From Diospyros lotus (taxonomy: Eukaryota > Streptophyta > Magnoliopsida > Ericales > Ebenaceae), in the NCBI RefSeq assembly GCF_014633365.1, contig NC_068349.1, positions 35,478,753 through 35,542,752 of the forward strand: a DNA stretch of 64,000 nt, given 5' to 3'. Below the pieces are notes generated by a model that saw only the letters and a list, made by a program, of their open reading frames with translations, did not search any database and was not told the DNA's origin. Below are positions 48,000 to 60,456 of the stretch, one piece after another (positions within the stretch are counted from its first letter, which is position 1; each line of letters begins with the position of its first letter). The position numbers were made by a program, and so were the translations under genes.

Positions 48000-49215
48000 A
48001 AGTCACGAGCCACTAAAACCTATGCCTAAAGTCCAAAAATGAGGGGCCCTAAAAAATTTCTACCCAGCTTCAGCCTTCACTTTTTCCTTAGCTTTAGCCT
48101 TCACACTTGCTGCATTTGTTTTCCATTCCCTTTGACAAATGAGCCTTAACAAAGTGCTTTTAATTAAATTAATAAATTTGTCACTTATACTCTAAGCAAT
48201 AATTGCATGAAAGGGGTTTAACCCATACGTTTTTTTTTCTTTTGTTTTTATTTATTTTCATGTTTGTAAAATAATATCATTTTTAATATTAAATGTATAT
48301 CGAAAAGTTGACAATATTACAACAAAACTTATATATATGTTATTTGTTGTTAATATGGTTAGTAAATATTTATATATGAGATTAAAAGTTTTGAATTTCT
48401 GTTAGGCATGATTATTTAGTATGATATATTATTTTTTATTAATACGGTTAGTAAATATTTATAATGTAAAGAAATGGACATTACTATTATAATATATCAC
48501 TTGAAATGTGTTTTTTTTTTTAAAAAAAAACTATAGAGAAAATAGTCTTAAATTTTCTATGATTTCTGCTAAAGAGGTTGTAGAGCAAATAAATATAGAA
48601 TCAAAGTTGCATGAGAAATGTACAATAAAAGGAGAAAGAAACATTTTGATAAGAATGAAAATGAGGAGATTAAATTATCTATTGAAGAATATTTTAGAAT
48701 TAATTATTTTACATATTTAGCTGATCATGCTATTTTTCTTTTAAAAATAGATTTGAATAATTTAAAATTTACGAAGATAATTTTGGTTTCTTTTATAATG
48801 TAGAAAAGTTAAAATTACTTGATGATGATAATTTGAAGAAAAAATGTTTAAATCTTAAGATTTTCTAAAATATAATATGTTCTCTAATATTGATAATTTA
48901 GATATATTTTCAGAATTAAAAGGTTTAAAAGAAATTATAACAATAGAAATAAAAATACCATTTGCGATATTAACTTTTATAAAAAAATTTAAATTCTTTT
49001 TCAAATGCATGAATAATTTATAGAATATTATTAACCATTCCTGTTATTTTAGTTTTAGTAGAAAGAAGTTTTTTAAAATTAAAATTAATAAAATTTATTT
49101 ATGTTCAACTATATAAGAAGAAAACTTAAGTAATTTGATTATATTGTCAATTGAACAAAATTTACTTTCTAAATTAAAATATAAAAATTTAATTAATAAT
49201 TTTATATCTTAAAAA
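48000..49215 (+). pseudogene. Decayed hAT transposase
   Basis: Broken frames from about 48508 to 49215 carry the C-terminal part of a plant hAT transposase. There is a LDDDNLKKKCLNLK-type segment, then FSELKGLKEI, then the dimerisation region with an IPVI-to-RSFLKLKLIK stretch, in several frames with many stops. The upstream stretch 48000-48130 (CGAGCCACTAAAACC and GAGGGGCCCTAAAAAATTT) resembles the terminal region of such elements. No intact zinc finger or catalytic core is readable. Confidence 0.6.
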
Positions 49216-49284
49216 ATAAAAAAAAACATTCTTCTTCTTCTTTCCCCAAATCTCTATGTGTATTACAATTGTCAATAGTTTATC

Positions 49285-49510
49285 TGTAACATTCCGTTCG
49301 AGCGATAGAAAGGACCAGAACAACTTACCCTGATGAGTCTACTCGAACTTTCCAGAGGAATCACCCATCCTTGAATTACCCCAGGTCAAGCACGCTTAAC
49401 TTGGGAGTTCTTTGCCAACATTCAGCCCAAAAGATATCCAGTTGATGTTGTTTCCTTTCTTACACTATCATCGATATATACTAACTTCTCTGGACTCTCG
49501 GGGTATTACA
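49285..49510 (-). repeat. Cassandra 3' LTR
   Basis: 226 bp, closely similar to 49724-49948. The 5S-like part is at about 49356-49412. Confidence 0.93.
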
Positions 49511-49709
49511 TTCTCCCCCCCTTAAGCACATGACGTTCTCGTCATGCGACCTTACAACCGGTCCCAGATCTCCCCCATTGCATGGCCGATGTGGGATTCG
49601 CCTAAGGTGCCTATACGCACCCCCCATAGGGGCCTACACACACCCTCCTCGAGACTTAGCCTCCTCGCTGAGGTTTGCCCCATCATCGCGCTTAGAGGCT
49701 CGGGGATCG

Positions 49710-49721
49710 GCTCTGATACCA
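49710..49721 (-). other. Cassandra primer-binding site
   Basis: GCTCTGATACCA on plus is TGGTATCAGAGC on minus, 2 bp from the LTR. Confidence 0.9.
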
Positions 49722-49723
49722 CA

Positions 49724-49948
49724 TGTAACATCCCGTTCGAGCGATAGGAAGGACCAGAACAACTTACCCTGATGGGTCTACACGAACTTTCAGGGAGGTC
49801 ACCCATCCTTGGATTACCCCAGGTCAAGCACGCTTAACTTGGGAGTTCTTTGCCAACATTCAGCCCAAAAGGTATCTAGCTGGTGTTGTTTCCTATCTTA
49901 CACTATTCTTGATATATACTAACTTCTCTGAGCTCTCGGGGTATTACA
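49724..49948 (-). repeat. Cassandra 5' LTR
   Basis: 225 bp, directly next to the primer site. Confidence 0.93.
49793..49850 (-). other. 5S rRNA-derived segment in Cassandra LTR
   Basis: On the minus strand it reads AGAACTCCCAAGTTAAGCG, then TGCTTGACCTGG, then AAGGATGGGTGACCTCC. This matches the 5S rRNA internal promoter (A box and C box regions). It is not a complete 5S gene. Confidence 0.88.
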
Positions 49949-51641
49949 TTATCGGTGATGCGCTTTGTCAGTCGACCATCAACAATGAAAATTTGATCAC
50001 AATTTATCGAAACAACTACACTTAAACATTTTTATAAATAAAAATGTTATTAAAAATCAAAAAATCATCTACTGCTTTAAATTATGACATACTCGAACCT
50101 CACAACAAAAGATCAAGCCAAAAGATCAAAACAACTAATAAAAATATATAGTCCTCCTAATATAAAAAATATATATATACAAATATCAAGAGAAATGTTT
50201 ATTAACATCGTCTTTTGAATCTATCTAACTTTCCTAAAGATTAAGGTGATTTTGATTATCTAAAATTAATAATTATATTACTAATTTTAGGATACTCACA
50301 AAAATAATTAATTAATAAAAATATATAAATATACTCATAGTTGAAGCCAAGCCAAGCCAAGTTCATGTAAACGGATTCAAGAAAAGCAAAACCCATTTCA
50401 AAGACATGATGGGTTTGAGTTTACATGTCGTCCTTTCAAGATAAATCCATGCAGTTGAGATGGATTTTCATTGGGACCTTCAAGTCCAAAACGACGTCAT
50501 ATCCTTATCAAGTGTTTGAGCCTTTTGCTATCGTAGGGTTTACATCATTTTTTATTATATAATATACAAATTTAAAGGATTTTCTTTACTGATACCTTGT
50601 CTAGTTGTTCGCATATATATATATATATATATTAAATTTAATCTACCAAAGCTAAATTTGCCCAACCCAAGATCAAGACAAACACAAGAAGAAGAAGTCA
50701 AAAAAAAGAAGGCCTCGAAAAACCCTATGGCAAGCCTCTTTCGGGTGCAAGGAAAGTAATCTTTAAGAGACTCTTTAACAAGTCTCTCATAGGTCCAAGA
50801 GAAATAGTCTCCAAATGTAAGGATGTTATATCTAGCAATAATTTGTTGTCTACGTCGAGCATGTATGGGGGTGGGGCCCATGCCCAACCTCACGCCCCAT
50901 TTGATTTTGTCTGCATCAAATAAACTTTGTTGTCCGCATCAAAATTCAATATGTCAATAATCATATGAATTTTTTTTTCTCTCTATTAAAAGGAATGCGA
51001 GGCAATCCTCATAATAATTTCTACCAAGAGTGACCATGACATCTCTTTTATCACTAAAGAATGTTAGATTTGAGTTATAATTATTATCGAAAAGACAAAT
51101 TCATTACCTTAACGTCACCATAATACACAGAAACAAGTCTTTTAACATGAGAGAATTCCGAAAGCTTCCTTCCTACTAGAAAAAAAAGAAAAAAATGAAG
51201 TCCAATAGGGTAGAAGCTCTTTTAATTATTTCACATCAAACCATCTGCTTCGAACATATATGTTTCGTGTTAATTACAACTCTAAACGAGAGTTGGGTTC
51301 AATGAGTGGTTATTGTTTAAGCTTGGTTTTAGAAATTGAACGAATTCAAATAATAGTCTTAAAAGCTTGGCTTGATTGATAATTAAGTTGAAAGTGACCT
51401 GATTGAATGATTTATAAATTGACTATTCTACTTTAATTTTTTTATTTTTATAATTATTAAATTGTATTTTATTTATTTTATTTTATTTTTTTTATCAAAT
51501 TTTATTAACAAAAATTAGCTTGACATACATTAATATAAATTAAAAAATAACTTAATATTAAAATTAACATAAAATCTCACGTTTGAGTAATTTTGAGATT
51601 TATTAATATATATGTCATGTTAATTTTTGCTAACATAATTT

Positions 51642-52301
51642 GGGCAAAACACATTTTCCCTCATGAACTTTACATAAAAAGTTTATCATTCCCTGAACTT
51701 TAAATTTGAACCTATTAAATACTTAATTTTTATAATTTATACTTATTGACTACCTAGTTATATAATCAACATTGAGCATGTGATAGATGTGCCATTGAAC
51801 ACATGAAAAAAAAAGCAAAACATCACACCCAACGGCCATAGGATTACAAACACACCAATAGATAGATTGTGGGTTGCCTGTAGAAGCAAAGAAAATGGGA
51901 AAGCGTGGGTTGGTCGCGAGTCATCGATCGAAGCAAAGAAGAAAATGAAGGGTAAGTTATCAGTCAGAGAAAAGGTAGGGTAGGTCTATCGCAACTTGCA
52001 AGTTGCCAGTTAAAGCAAAAAATAAGGGTTGAGATCAATCGAGACGATGACGACCAAAAGGAGAGTAAAGACAAGGCCTGAAAGTGAAAGAGAAGGCGAA
52101 GGATCAGTTCGGATCGATTCTTCTTCTATTCTTCTGTTTTCTTCTTTTCAGCTCACATCGCGTGTAACTCATACATTATTTTAAAGCAAGTTAGGTAGTC
52201 AAGATGTGTAAATTATAAATGTTAAGTGTTTTATAGGTCAAATTTAAACTTAAGGGATGATAGGCATGTAAAGTTTAGAAGAGAAAATATGGGTTTGGCC
52301 C
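51642..52301. mobile_element. MITE with long inverted arms and GC-richer core
   Basis: The left arm GGGCAAAACACATTTTCC and reversed right arm GGGCCAAACCCATATTTTC extend over about 120 bp. ATAATTT flanks both sides (51635-51641 and 52302-52308). Unit 2 holds a damaged copy of the same element, split by the hAT insertion. Confidence 0.7.
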
Positions 52302-55300
52302 ATAATTTGAGCAAAAATTAAAATTGAGACTAAATTGTAAAAAAAAATAAAATTTAAGGGTTTTGGAGATAAAAATTAAAATATAATAATTAATTTGTTA
52401 TAAAATATAAATTTTAAAAACTAAGAGTGTAATTTGTATTTACACAAAAGTAAATATTTTATGTGATCACAAAATCCCTTTAAATCTAAACAATAAGTGT
52501 TATAGAATGTGGATAAAATCAAATATCTTTGTTGTATGTTGGAATATTAGGTATTAAGTCCTAAAATTGCCTCCAACATTAACATAATTGAAATGAGATG
52601 TTATGCTAAATGTGTGGCTATACAAAATAAATATAATAATAAAATTTGTAATTAGGAATCATCTTCAAGTCTCCAGGAACTTGCAAGACAAAAGGCGTGG
52701 AGTGTCTTTTGCACAGGCCCTCCAATAATTAAGTCAGCTTGGTTGAAAACCAAAAGAGTTGTCATATCTAAAAAAATAGAAATTACCTTTTATTTATAAA
52801 GAAATTAGATAATAGGTGGTTGAATATTCACATATTTTAAAATTGAAATTGTCAACATTTGTTTCGTTATTCAAGGCAAATACTTTAAAGGTTGTATGTT
52901 TCGATCGAGATCGCATTCGGAGGGTTTTTGGGAGACTTATCACTCTCTCGAAGAGTCTTCTCTTAATGTCTGGATGAGAGTTATCGAAATAATCTTTTAG
53001 AAACTTATCGCTCTTTTTGAGAGTTTTCTCTCAACGCCCAAATGAGAGATATTGAGGTGGTCTCTAAGAAAGCTAGACGAGAGAGTGTCTCAGCCATTCA
53101 TGGCTTCCTCTTTTATCCTTTGACCTTGTCTTAGCAAGCAGCTAAGACAACATTTTTATCAAAAATATATTTTTATTTTTTCGATGCGAGCAAAAATTTA
53201 ACTAGAGATTATAATTTTACAATTGTCGATGGTTCATCCACCCCAAATCTCTGTGTATTACAATTGTTGATGGTTCATCGGTGATGGGCTTTGTCAGTCA
53301 ACAATGAACCATCGATAATGGATTTGTTTTACAATTTGATGATAATTTATCAAAACAATTATATCTAAACATGCCTCTCTTTTTTTCTTTTTCTATAAAT
53401 AAAAAATTTATTGAAATATCAAAACAGTATCTACTTTTTTGAATTAGGATATATTCCGAACATCACAACAAAAAATCCAACCAAAAGATTGAATCAACTA
53501 ATAAAAATATACAATCCATAAAAAGAAAAATATGTACAAATATCTAAAGAAATTTTCATTAACATCGCTTTCCAAATTCATCCAACTTCCCTAAATATTA
53601 TTGTGACATTAGTCATCTAAAATTTCAAGACACTCATAAAAATAATCAATCAAAAGTTATAAGTATACTCATAGTTTAAGTCACGTTACTATAAACTAGT
53701 TGGCTCTCAATCAGCGTGAGAAGAATAAATTTATTTATTTAATTTTTTAAAAATAATATTTTTATTTCATCATTATTTATTTATTTATACTTCCAAGAAA
53801 ATCAAAACCCATTTCAAAGACATGATGGTTTTGAGTTTACAGGTCGTTCTTTCAAGATAAATCCATGCAGTTGAGATGGATTTTCATTGGGACCTTCAAG
53901 TCCAAAACGACGTCATATCCTTATCAAGTGTTTGACCCTTTTGCTATCGTACGGTTTTAAGATCATATTAAATTATTTACATTATTTTTTATTATATAAT
54001 ATACAAGTTTAAAGGATTTTCCTTTGGTAGTGTTTTACTTATACCTTATCTAGTTTTTCTCTTTTATATTTATATATATATATATTAAATTTAATATACA
54101 AAAACTAAATAGGTCAGACTCAAATTCAAAACGAACACAAGAAGTCGTCAAAAAGAAAAGCTCTTGAAAACCCTATGACGAGCTTCTTTGGAGTGCAAGG
54201 AACGCAATCTTAAGGAGACCTCTCAACGAGCCTCTTCTAGGTCAAAAGAACTAGTCTCCAACTATAAGGATTTTCATTTAATAGTGTTTTAGGGATGTTA
54301 TATCTTTATAATAAATTAAAATACAAAATTCAAAGTATTGATAATCATATGAAGTTTTTTCTATTAAAAGAAACGAGAGGCAATCGGCATAATAATTTCT
54401 GCTCAACATGATTATGACATCTCTTTTATCGCTAAAGAATATTAGATTTGAGTTATAGTTATTGTCAAAAAGACGAATTCATCACCTTAACATCATCATA
54501 ACACACAGAATCAAGTCCTTAAACATAGTATTTCGGAGCCTTCCTTCCTATTAAAAAAAGAAAAGAAACTCCAATAGGGTAGAAGCTCTTTTTATTTCAC
54601 ATCAAAGCATGTGCTTCAAGCATCTATGTTTCGTGTTCATTACAACTCTAAACGAGAGTTGGGTTCAATGTGTGGTTGTTGTTTAAGCTTGGTTTTGCAA
54701 ATTGAACCAATTCAAATAATAGTCTTAAAAGCTCGGCTTGATTGATAATTAAGTTGAAAGTGACCTGATTGAATGATTTATAAATTGACTATTCTAATTT
54801 AATTTTTTTATAATTATTAAATTGTAATCTTTATTTTATTTTATTTTTTTTATCAAATTTTATTAACGAAAAATCTCGTGACATACATTAATATAAATTA
54901 AAAAATGACTTAATATTACATAAAAAGTTTATCACCTTCTAAACTTTAAATCTGAACTTATTAAATACTTAATTTTTATAATTTACACTTATTAACTGCC
55001 TAATTATATAATCAACATTGAACATGTAAAAAAAAAAAACCAGCAAAATACAACGCCCAACAACTGCTAAATTACAAATGTACCAATAGATAGGTTATGG
55101 ATCGCCTGTCGAAACAAAGAGAACAAGGAATGGTGGGTTGGTCGTGGGCAAGGGCAGACTTAGGATTTTTTACTTGGGGGGCTTCAAAATTTTTTTTCTA
55201 ACCGAGCTTTATCAATGTGTATTATATATAATATATAATAATATACATATATAATATAATATATAATAATTAATAATAACTTTAATTATATAATAATATT

Positions 55301-55429
55301 AATTATTTAAAATATTTATTTAATATTTTCTTTTTCTTTTTATTTCTTTTCCTTAATTTTTTTCTCCTCTTCCTTCTTTCTTTCTTTCTTTCTTCTTCTT
55401 CTTCCTCTTCCATTTTCTTTGAACTTCTC

Positions 55430-55920
55430 TTGCACGCACGAACACCTTCCATCAACAGCCACCAATCACCGGTTGCCATCATAAATCTGCACCGACAGCC
55501 ACCAATCTGCATTGCGCACCGTCCAAATCCATCGGTCTCTCCTGATTTGCACTGCGCATCCTAGATTTGGACTGATAGCCACCGATCATTGGCTACCGTC
55601 ATAGATCTGCACCAATAGCCATCGGTCTTCACCGCGCACTGTCCAGATCCACCGATCGCTCTGATCTGCACCGCGCACCTTCCAGATCTGCATCACGACC
55701 ATCGCCACCTTCACTGGCCATTAACGCCGCTGTCGGACCCGACCCGACCTGATTCAGGTTCGACCCATCTAATTAGATCTTATTCATATTTGATTCAACT
55801 CATCCAATTAGATCTGACCCATATCTAATTCAACCCATCCAATTAGATCTGATTTGACCCATCCAATTAGATTTGACCTATATCTAATTCAACCCATCCA
55901 ATTAGATCTGACTCATACCT
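55430..55920. repeat. Degenerate tandem repeats within the hAT element
   Basis: First block: units of roughly 60 bp with AGATCTGCACCG and CACCGCGCAC. Second block: units of roughly 40 bp with CCAATTAGATCTGA. Confidence 0.7.
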
Positions 55921-55955
55921 GATTTGCTTAAATTTAGCCAGAACTCAGATCTATC

Positions 55956-56348
55956 ATGCCAAGGTTCGACCCGTTTCGATGCGGTGCCTGTAGAGTTTTG
56001 AGAAGACGGTGTACCCCACTGTGCATCTTTGCTCCTTATTTCTGTCATGAGGAAGGATCTACTTATTTTGCTGCAATCCACCACATTTTTGGTGCAAGAA
56101 ATGCCTCCATCCTTCTGGCCCATCTTCTGGAAAGTGACCTGTTTAGAGCTGCTATGACACTCTTATTTGAAGCTCAAGCCCGGCTTTAGGACCCCGTCTA
56201 TGGTTATGTATCTTAGATTCTTGCCCTTCAATAGCATGTTAGTGATCTGCAAACTTATCGAGCTGTATTGCAAGATTCACTATTCGTACACTATTTTCAC
56301 ATCCCTAACCTGATCCAAACCCAAACTAGAGCCCTGATCTTCCCATAA
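55956..56348 (+). pseudogene. LOB-domain (LBD) pseudogene inside hAT element
   Basis: LBD proteins are plant DNA-binding factors of organ boundaries and lateral roots (family knowledge). The frame from ATG 55956 carries the C-x2-C-x6-C-x3-C block (CGACRVLRRRCTPLC), FAPYF, a GAS-block equivalent (IFGARNAS) and FEAQARL. Three in-frame TAG stops follow (56187, 56214, 56232) within a recognisable DPVYGYV...ILALQ...HVSDLQ continuation, ended by TAA at 56346. It resembles class I members such as LBD16/18/29. There is no intron in the readable part. It was probably captured by the element as a gene or cDNA fragment. Confidence 0.85.
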
Positions 56349-58335
56349 TTCCAGAAAATGCCTCGTTCCCTAGTTTTCCTAAGGCCACTTCTCTACCTTA
56401 CCCCGATGACACTAGTAGTAGCTAAATGCCACTTCGAGACGACATCGATGAGTTAGGACCCATCGTCATCACTAAGTATCGGCAATATTATTAGTTCTAT
56501 GGTTTGATTTAGATCTCTTGTAAATATTTTGGAACATATGGAATGAAAGTTATGTTCTTGGTTACTCGTCGATAGTATTCCATTTTAAACGATCTGAGCT
56601 CGATATTGGCTCACGAACGGATCTAAACGAATATGGAAATTAGTTTTAATTCTAGAAGATGAGAAAGCAGAAAGCTAATTGTTGAGGCAATATTGAAGAA
56701 GAAGATCGCTGCAAGAAGAGCCAATTTGAAAGAATAGCTTAGGTTTAATTTTCAAATTTGAAAGTTAAAAGATTTTAGGGATTTATTCTAGGTTTGGGAC
56801 CTTGGGTTGATAATGTATTTGGGCTTGGGTTGAAATATATTTGGGCTGGTTGGTTGGCAAATTTGAAAAAAAAAAAATATTTGGGCTGGCTAATTGGGGT
56901 GGGCTTAAAAAAATATTTTTTAATACAAAAAAGACTACTTTTAAAAAAAAATTGGGAGGGCTGGAGCCCCCCCTGCCCATGGGCTGGGTCCGCCCCTGGT
57001 CGTGGGTTGTCAGGTCGAGCAAAGAGGAAAGTAAAGGGCGGGTTGACGGTCAGAGAAAGGGTAGGGTGGGTCGAACGCAACTTGTGGGTTGCCAATCGAA
57101 GCAAAGAAGAATGGTCAAGATCATTCAAGACGATGACAATCGAAGGAAGAGTAAAGACAAGCGAAAGGGAAGGCAAAATGAATTATCAATTCGATCGGTT
57201 CTTCTTTTGTTCTTCGTTTCTTTTGTTTTTCTTCTTTCTAGCTCATCTCACGTATAACTCAAATATTATTTTAAAGCAAGTTAGATAGTCAATATGTGTA
57301 AGTTATAGATGTTAAGTATTCGCTTAAAGAAGTGGTAGGCTTTTCATGTAAATTCGGGAGAGAAAATATGGGTTTGAACCAGAATTTGAGCAAAAATTAA
57401 AATAGAGACTAAATTATAATAAAAATTAAAATTTAAGGGTTTTGACGATAAAAATTAAAATATAATAATTAATTTGTTATAAAATATGAATTTTAAAAAC
57501 TAAGAGTGTAATTTATATTTATATATAATTAAATATTTTATGTGATCACAAAATTCCTTTAAATCTAAACAAGAAGTGTTATAGAATGTGGAGAAGATCA
57601 AACATCTTTGTTGTGTGTTGGGATATTAGGTATTAAGTACTAACATGCGTCCAACATTAACATAACTGAAATGAAATGTTATGCTAAATGTGTGGCTATA
57701 AAAAATAAATATAATAATAAAATTTATAATTAGAAATTATCTTTAAGTCTTTGGAGCTTGCAAGACAAAAGACGTGGAGTGTCTCTTGCACAAATCTTCA
57801 ATGATTAAGTCAGTTTGGTCAAAAACCAAAAGAATACATAATAAATTTTTGTAGAATTTTTTTGTCATACCTAAAAAGAGAAATTACCTTTTTATTTATA
57901 AGGAAGTTAGATAACATGTGGCAGAATATTCACATATTTTAAAATTGAAATTATCAACATTTGTTTCGTTATTTAAGGCAAAGACTTTAAAGATCGTATG
58001 CTTCGATCGAGACCACATTCAAAGGGTTTTTGGGAGACTTATCACTCTTTCGGAGAGTCTTCTCTTAACGATGAGATGAGAGTTATTGAAGTAGTCTTTT
58101 AAAGACTTATCACTCTCTTTAAGAATTTTCTCTATGCTCGAATGAGAGTTATCGAGACGGTCTCTAAGAGAGGTAGACGAGAGAGTCTCCCAATCATTCA
58201 TGGCTTCCTGTTTTATCTTTTGAGCTTGCCTTAGCAAGTAGCTAAGACAACATTTTTATCAAAAATATATTTTATATTTTTGTTTTTGATTTGTTCGATG
58301 CAAGCAAAAATCCAACTAGAGGTTATGATTATACT

Positions 58336-60456
58336 TTTTTTAATTAAAAATGAAAATATTAAAATTTAAATTAAAAAATAATCATATAACAACTAACAAC
58401 AAAATCAAATAGGCCTTAGACCATAATAAAAGGGGAAGCTTTTTAAAAACCTAATTCGAACAAATTCAAACTATGGGAAATTGGGAATGGGCCGCAGCCC
58501 AATACCCAATTCAACTTTAATTCAATTACATGTGTGGGTCATGGCCCAGTAAGCTGGGCTCGGCTCTGCCGTCAAGCCTATAGGCTACAGCTTGCCTGGG
58601 TCCAGTAGAATTACACATCCTCACATGTACCCCAAAAAATATAATCAATTTAAAGGGGGCTATATACTTATCATTTTGTTTCGAGTAAATTTCATAGACT
58701 ATTCCTAAAGTTTGATTAAATCGCACCGATTATTCATATAATTTTTTAGATTAATACCAACCTCCATTATGCATAATGACCATTTTGGCTTTTGTATATT
58801 AATTCTCACATATTTCACTCTTCTCTTTTTTTTTTTTTCTTCTTTTTCTTTGGTCTTTTTATTTTTTTCACCAAGAGCATGCCATTGCCGGTCGACCACT
58901 TCTGTGAGTAGGTGAAAATCGTCCAGTAGCCACTCTAGTATTCTTTTTCTTTTCTATAACAATCATCTCATTAAATACATAAATAACTTATATCCCCCAT
59001 CTCTCTCAAATCTTATAAAAAAGTTAGAAAATGAGCTCATCTACTTTATAAATGAGCCTAATTAGGGTTTTTATAGAAACTCATACTGCTTGATTGGGGT
59101 AAACCTTGATAGCTCTCTCTCTCTCGTTTACAACCTTTCGACAATAGGTGCAAAGCAAAGCAAAACACCTTTCGACGATGGGTGCAAAGCAAAATAATTG
59201 CTAGCATGCCCAAATTCAAACTCAATATTTTTAAATTTGAAACACCTTTTCAAATAACCCACATTAATTTTTCTTATCATCTCTCTCCATTCTTCTTTAA
59301 TCTAGATGGAAATCGCACCATTGATAAATCTCTAAAAATTGCTACATCAACAAGTCTTGCTCTGTCTCTCTTTCTCATGTATGCACATTTTGTCCATCCG
59401 TCTCTATTTTAATAGCTCTATCTTTTAGATACAAATAAACCCATCAATCTAGGTTCAAACGATTTGAACCCTAATTTATTCTCTTTCTCTGGTGGTAAGC
59501 AATGGGTAATCGTAGACAGTGATCCCATTATTTATTTATTTATTATTTTTTATAATTTTTGAAGAGAGCATAGAAAAGATGGTATTTTTAAAAAATTAAC
59601 TACTATTAATTAATAGTAGATGGGCATGCATTTCACAGTAATCAACGTCAAGGGAGAATGACACAATTTTTAAAAATACAAGGGCAATCGACGTAACTTA
59701 ATCACTAAATTTTAATTTTTGTTAGAATTTAGTTCCATTTTTCTATTTTCAATCAAATTTTGTTAACAAAAATTAATTAACATACATCAATATAAATCCT
59801 AAAATTACTCACTTGTGGGGTTTTAATTAATTTTAGCATCAAGTAATTTTTGGGTTCACATTAATGCACCACGTTAATTTTTGTTAATAAAATTTGATAA
59901 AAATAAAAAGTAATTAAATTTTAACAAAAACTAAAGCTTAATAACTATGACAATAAAAATTAAAATATAAGAGATAATTATTTATAAAATTAAAAATTTA
60001 AAGACTAAGAGAATAATTTATCTAACACTTAGTATTTCCATTCTTACCCCTAGACCTAGAGTGACTTAAACCAAAGAATCTGACAGTTTTGTAGTTCCAA
60101 TGAGGCCATGGGTACTTAAAAAGGGAAAGGCTTAAGGCCTAGACAATTTGTAATATAAAGTAATTGATTCTTTTTGGATGAAGGCTGCAGTCTTAATTAT
60201 ACCATTTAGAATATATTCCAAATGGCCAATGGATTTTAGACAATTATGATTCTGATATTGTACCAATTAAAGAAAAGAAAACTTGGGGAGGCTGGTGGCT
60301 CCACTTTAGAATTCATTAAATGCCCAAAAAGAGGGCAAACTATTGCCCACTCAATCACACTCACAGCACCAAAACAAAGCATCAAAAACAAGAACAAATG
60401 AGAGGATGACAAAATTGATGATTTGAAGAGAGAAGGGAACAAAACAAAACAAAACA
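58336..60456. other. Intergenic DNA and PDLP promoter
   Basis: No gene found. AT-rich with CT runs near 59113-59124. A poly-T/CT stretch near 58820-58860 produces a Lys-rich spurious frame. The AAAACAAAAC run just before 60457 is probably the PDLP leader. Confidence 0.5.

Larger units (their letters stand above)
49285..49948 (-). mobile_element. Complete Cassandra TRIM retrotransposon
   Basis: Terminal-repeat retrotransposon in miniature, 664 bp, with a perfect 5 bp duplication TTATC at 49280-49284 and 49949-49953. 5' LTR 49724-49948, primer site (tRNA-Met) 49710-49721, polypurine tract 49511-49526, 3' LTR 49285-49510. The LTRs carry the 5S rRNA-derived sequence that defines Cassandra. There is no coding capacity. 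Unit 2 of the duplication keeps the uninterrupted site (GGTTCATCGGTGATGG near 53272). Confidence 0.95.
49244..53213. repeat. Tandem duplication, unit 1
   Basis: Homologous, in the same order and orientation, to 53241-58335. Both units open with CCCCAAATCTCT and close with AAATATATTTT...GCGAGCAAAAAT-type sequence. Shared landmarks include CAAAACGACGTCATATCC (near 50489 and 53905). After removing Cassandra and its duplication, unit 1 is about 3.3 kb. It has no gene. Confidence 0.85.
55149..56998. mobile_element. Non-autonomous hAT element carrying a captured gene
   Basis: 1850 bp with ends CAAGGGCAGACTTAGGATTT and, reversed, CAGGGGCGGACCCAGCCC, close to the CAGGGGCGGAG end of Tip100-like hAT elements. 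A perfect 8 bp duplication GTCGTGGG lies at 55141-55148 and 56999-57006. Unit 1 shows the uninterrupted site (GGTTGGTCGCGAGTC near 51911). No transposase is present. The interior has CT-rich sequence, two blocks of tandem repeats (55430-55740 and 55745-55920) and a LOB-domain pseudogene. Confidence 0.9.
53241..58335. repeat. Tandem duplication, unit 2
   Basis: Second unit. After removing the 1850 bp hAT element and its 8 bp duplication it is about 3.2 kb, close to unit 1 without Cassandra. The two insertions are each confined to one unit, so both came after the duplication. Confidence 0.85.

Noticed and set aside
49356..49850. 5S rRNA genes
   Set aside because: Only the central promoter part of 5S is present, inside Cassandra LTRs, so these are not functional rRNA genes.
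55956..56189. Functional LBD gene (77 codons)
   Set aside because: The domain continues past three in-frame TAG stops, and the sequence lies inside a transposon.
56794..57288. 164- and 138-codon overlapping plus-strand frames
   Set aside because: They run across the hAT right end and its target duplication into unit 2 flank, with low-complexity Lys/Gly content.
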